Translations under genes and position numbers: made by a program | Assembly (NCBI GenBank): GCA_900318855.1 | Contig: ONMG01000026.1 | Coordinates: 1 to 14,439 of the forward strand | Direction: 5' to 3' | DNA length: 14,439 nt | Source of the DNA: an uncultured Prevotella sp. | GTDB taxonomy: Bacteria; Bacteroidota; Bacteroidia; Bacteroidales; Bacteroidaceae | Shown: positions 14,263 through 14,439 of the stretch, piece by piece | Numbering within the stretch: the first letter of the stretch is position 1 | How the letters are laid out: each line of letters starts with the position of its first letter | Notes under the pieces: generated by a model | Told to the model about the DNA's origin: nothing | Seen by the model: only the letters and a program-made list of their open reading frames with translations | The model's database searches: none

Positions 14263-14439
14263 TGAAAGTCGGAAATAATCATCTGCTGGCGCTCTGCGTG
14301 GCCGTCCTGGTCGTGCTTTGCGTTGCCAGTGTGTCGACGCCACTCTATTTCAACCATCAGCGGCAGCAGCGCGAGGCCCTTGTCAAGGAGCACCTTAGGG
14401 CCATACGGCGGGCCGAGGCGGCTGACCTCCGAGCGCACG
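14262..14439 (+). CDS. Hypothetical single-pass membrane protein (3' partial)
   Basis: An ATG at 14262-14264 opens a frame that stays open for 59 codons to the window end. The visible part is a short polar start (MKVGNNH), one hydrophobic helix at about residues 8-26 (LLALCVAVLVVLCVASV), then a proline break and a charged amphipathic segment rich in Arg, Glu and Ala (about 33-59). This matches an inner-membrane anchor with an exported or periplasmic helix, somewhat like pseudopilin-type or small coiled-coil membrane proteins, but I do not recognise the family. Divergent, non-overlapping placement relative to the helicase ATG supports it. The real product length is unknown. Confidence 0.65.
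   Translation, partial: MKVGNNHLLALCVAVLVVLCVASVSTPLYFNHQRQQREALVKEHLRAIRRAEAADLRAH

Noticed and set aside
14166..14438. N-terminal extension of the helicase to the window end
   Set aside because: It spans the promoter and hairpin and lies antisense to the divergent membrane-protein gene.

Overview
This window looks like ordinary chromosome from a GC-rich member of the Bacteroidales, most likely a Prevotellaceae relative. The evidence is protein family content and promoter style. Four intergenic stretches carry a clean Bacteroidetes sigma-ABfr-type promoter (TTTG, 19-20 bp spacer, TAnnTTTG), and most start codons lack a strong Shine-Dalgarno sequence. Species cannot be fixed from the sequence alone. 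No tRNA, rRNA, CRISPR array, insertion sequence or phage gene was seen.

Layout, left to right. (1) 2-1195 (+) is the body of an iron-sulfur L-cysteine desulfidase/L-serine dehydratase-alpha type enzyme, missing its N-terminus. It ends tail-to-tail, overlapping by 4 bp, with (2) a two-gene minus-strand operon at 1192-3686: an NtrC-type sigma-54 response regulator followed 2 bp later by its membrane histidine kinase. (3) After a 322-bp divergent intergenic region (3687-4008) with two promoters and a 14-bp palindrome comes a plus-strand pair, 4009-5862: a small ABC-type AAA ATPase and a DUF4435/TOPRIM-like protein. (4) A shared hairpin terminator separates this pair from a convergent minus-strand operon, 5945-11651, transcribed as dxs, trkA, trkH, manA from its own promoter. 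(5) 11652-12017 is intergenic and holds the dxs promoter and four tandem 22-bp repeats with a CGCCAATTGGCG palindromic core. (6) 12018-14165 (-) encodes a RecD/Pif1-like superfamily 1 helicase followed by a SprT-like zinc metalloprotease. (7) A divergent gene for a single-pass membrane protein starts at 14262 and runs off the end.

How the genes may work together. The kinase and regulator form one signalling pair of unknown target. TrkH and TrkA form the potassium channel and its cytoplasmic gating protein, sharing an operon with the first enzyme of the MEP isoprenoid pathway (Dxs) and with mannose-6-phosphate isomerase. The helicase and SprT-like protease may both act on damaged or protein-blocked DNA.

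The best candidate for an under-described system is the ATPase plus DUF4435 pair. It has the domain logic of the PARIS (AriA/AriB) anti-phage system, with the TOPRIM-type acidic residues intact, but it sits in housekeeping surroundings and its ATPase is short.
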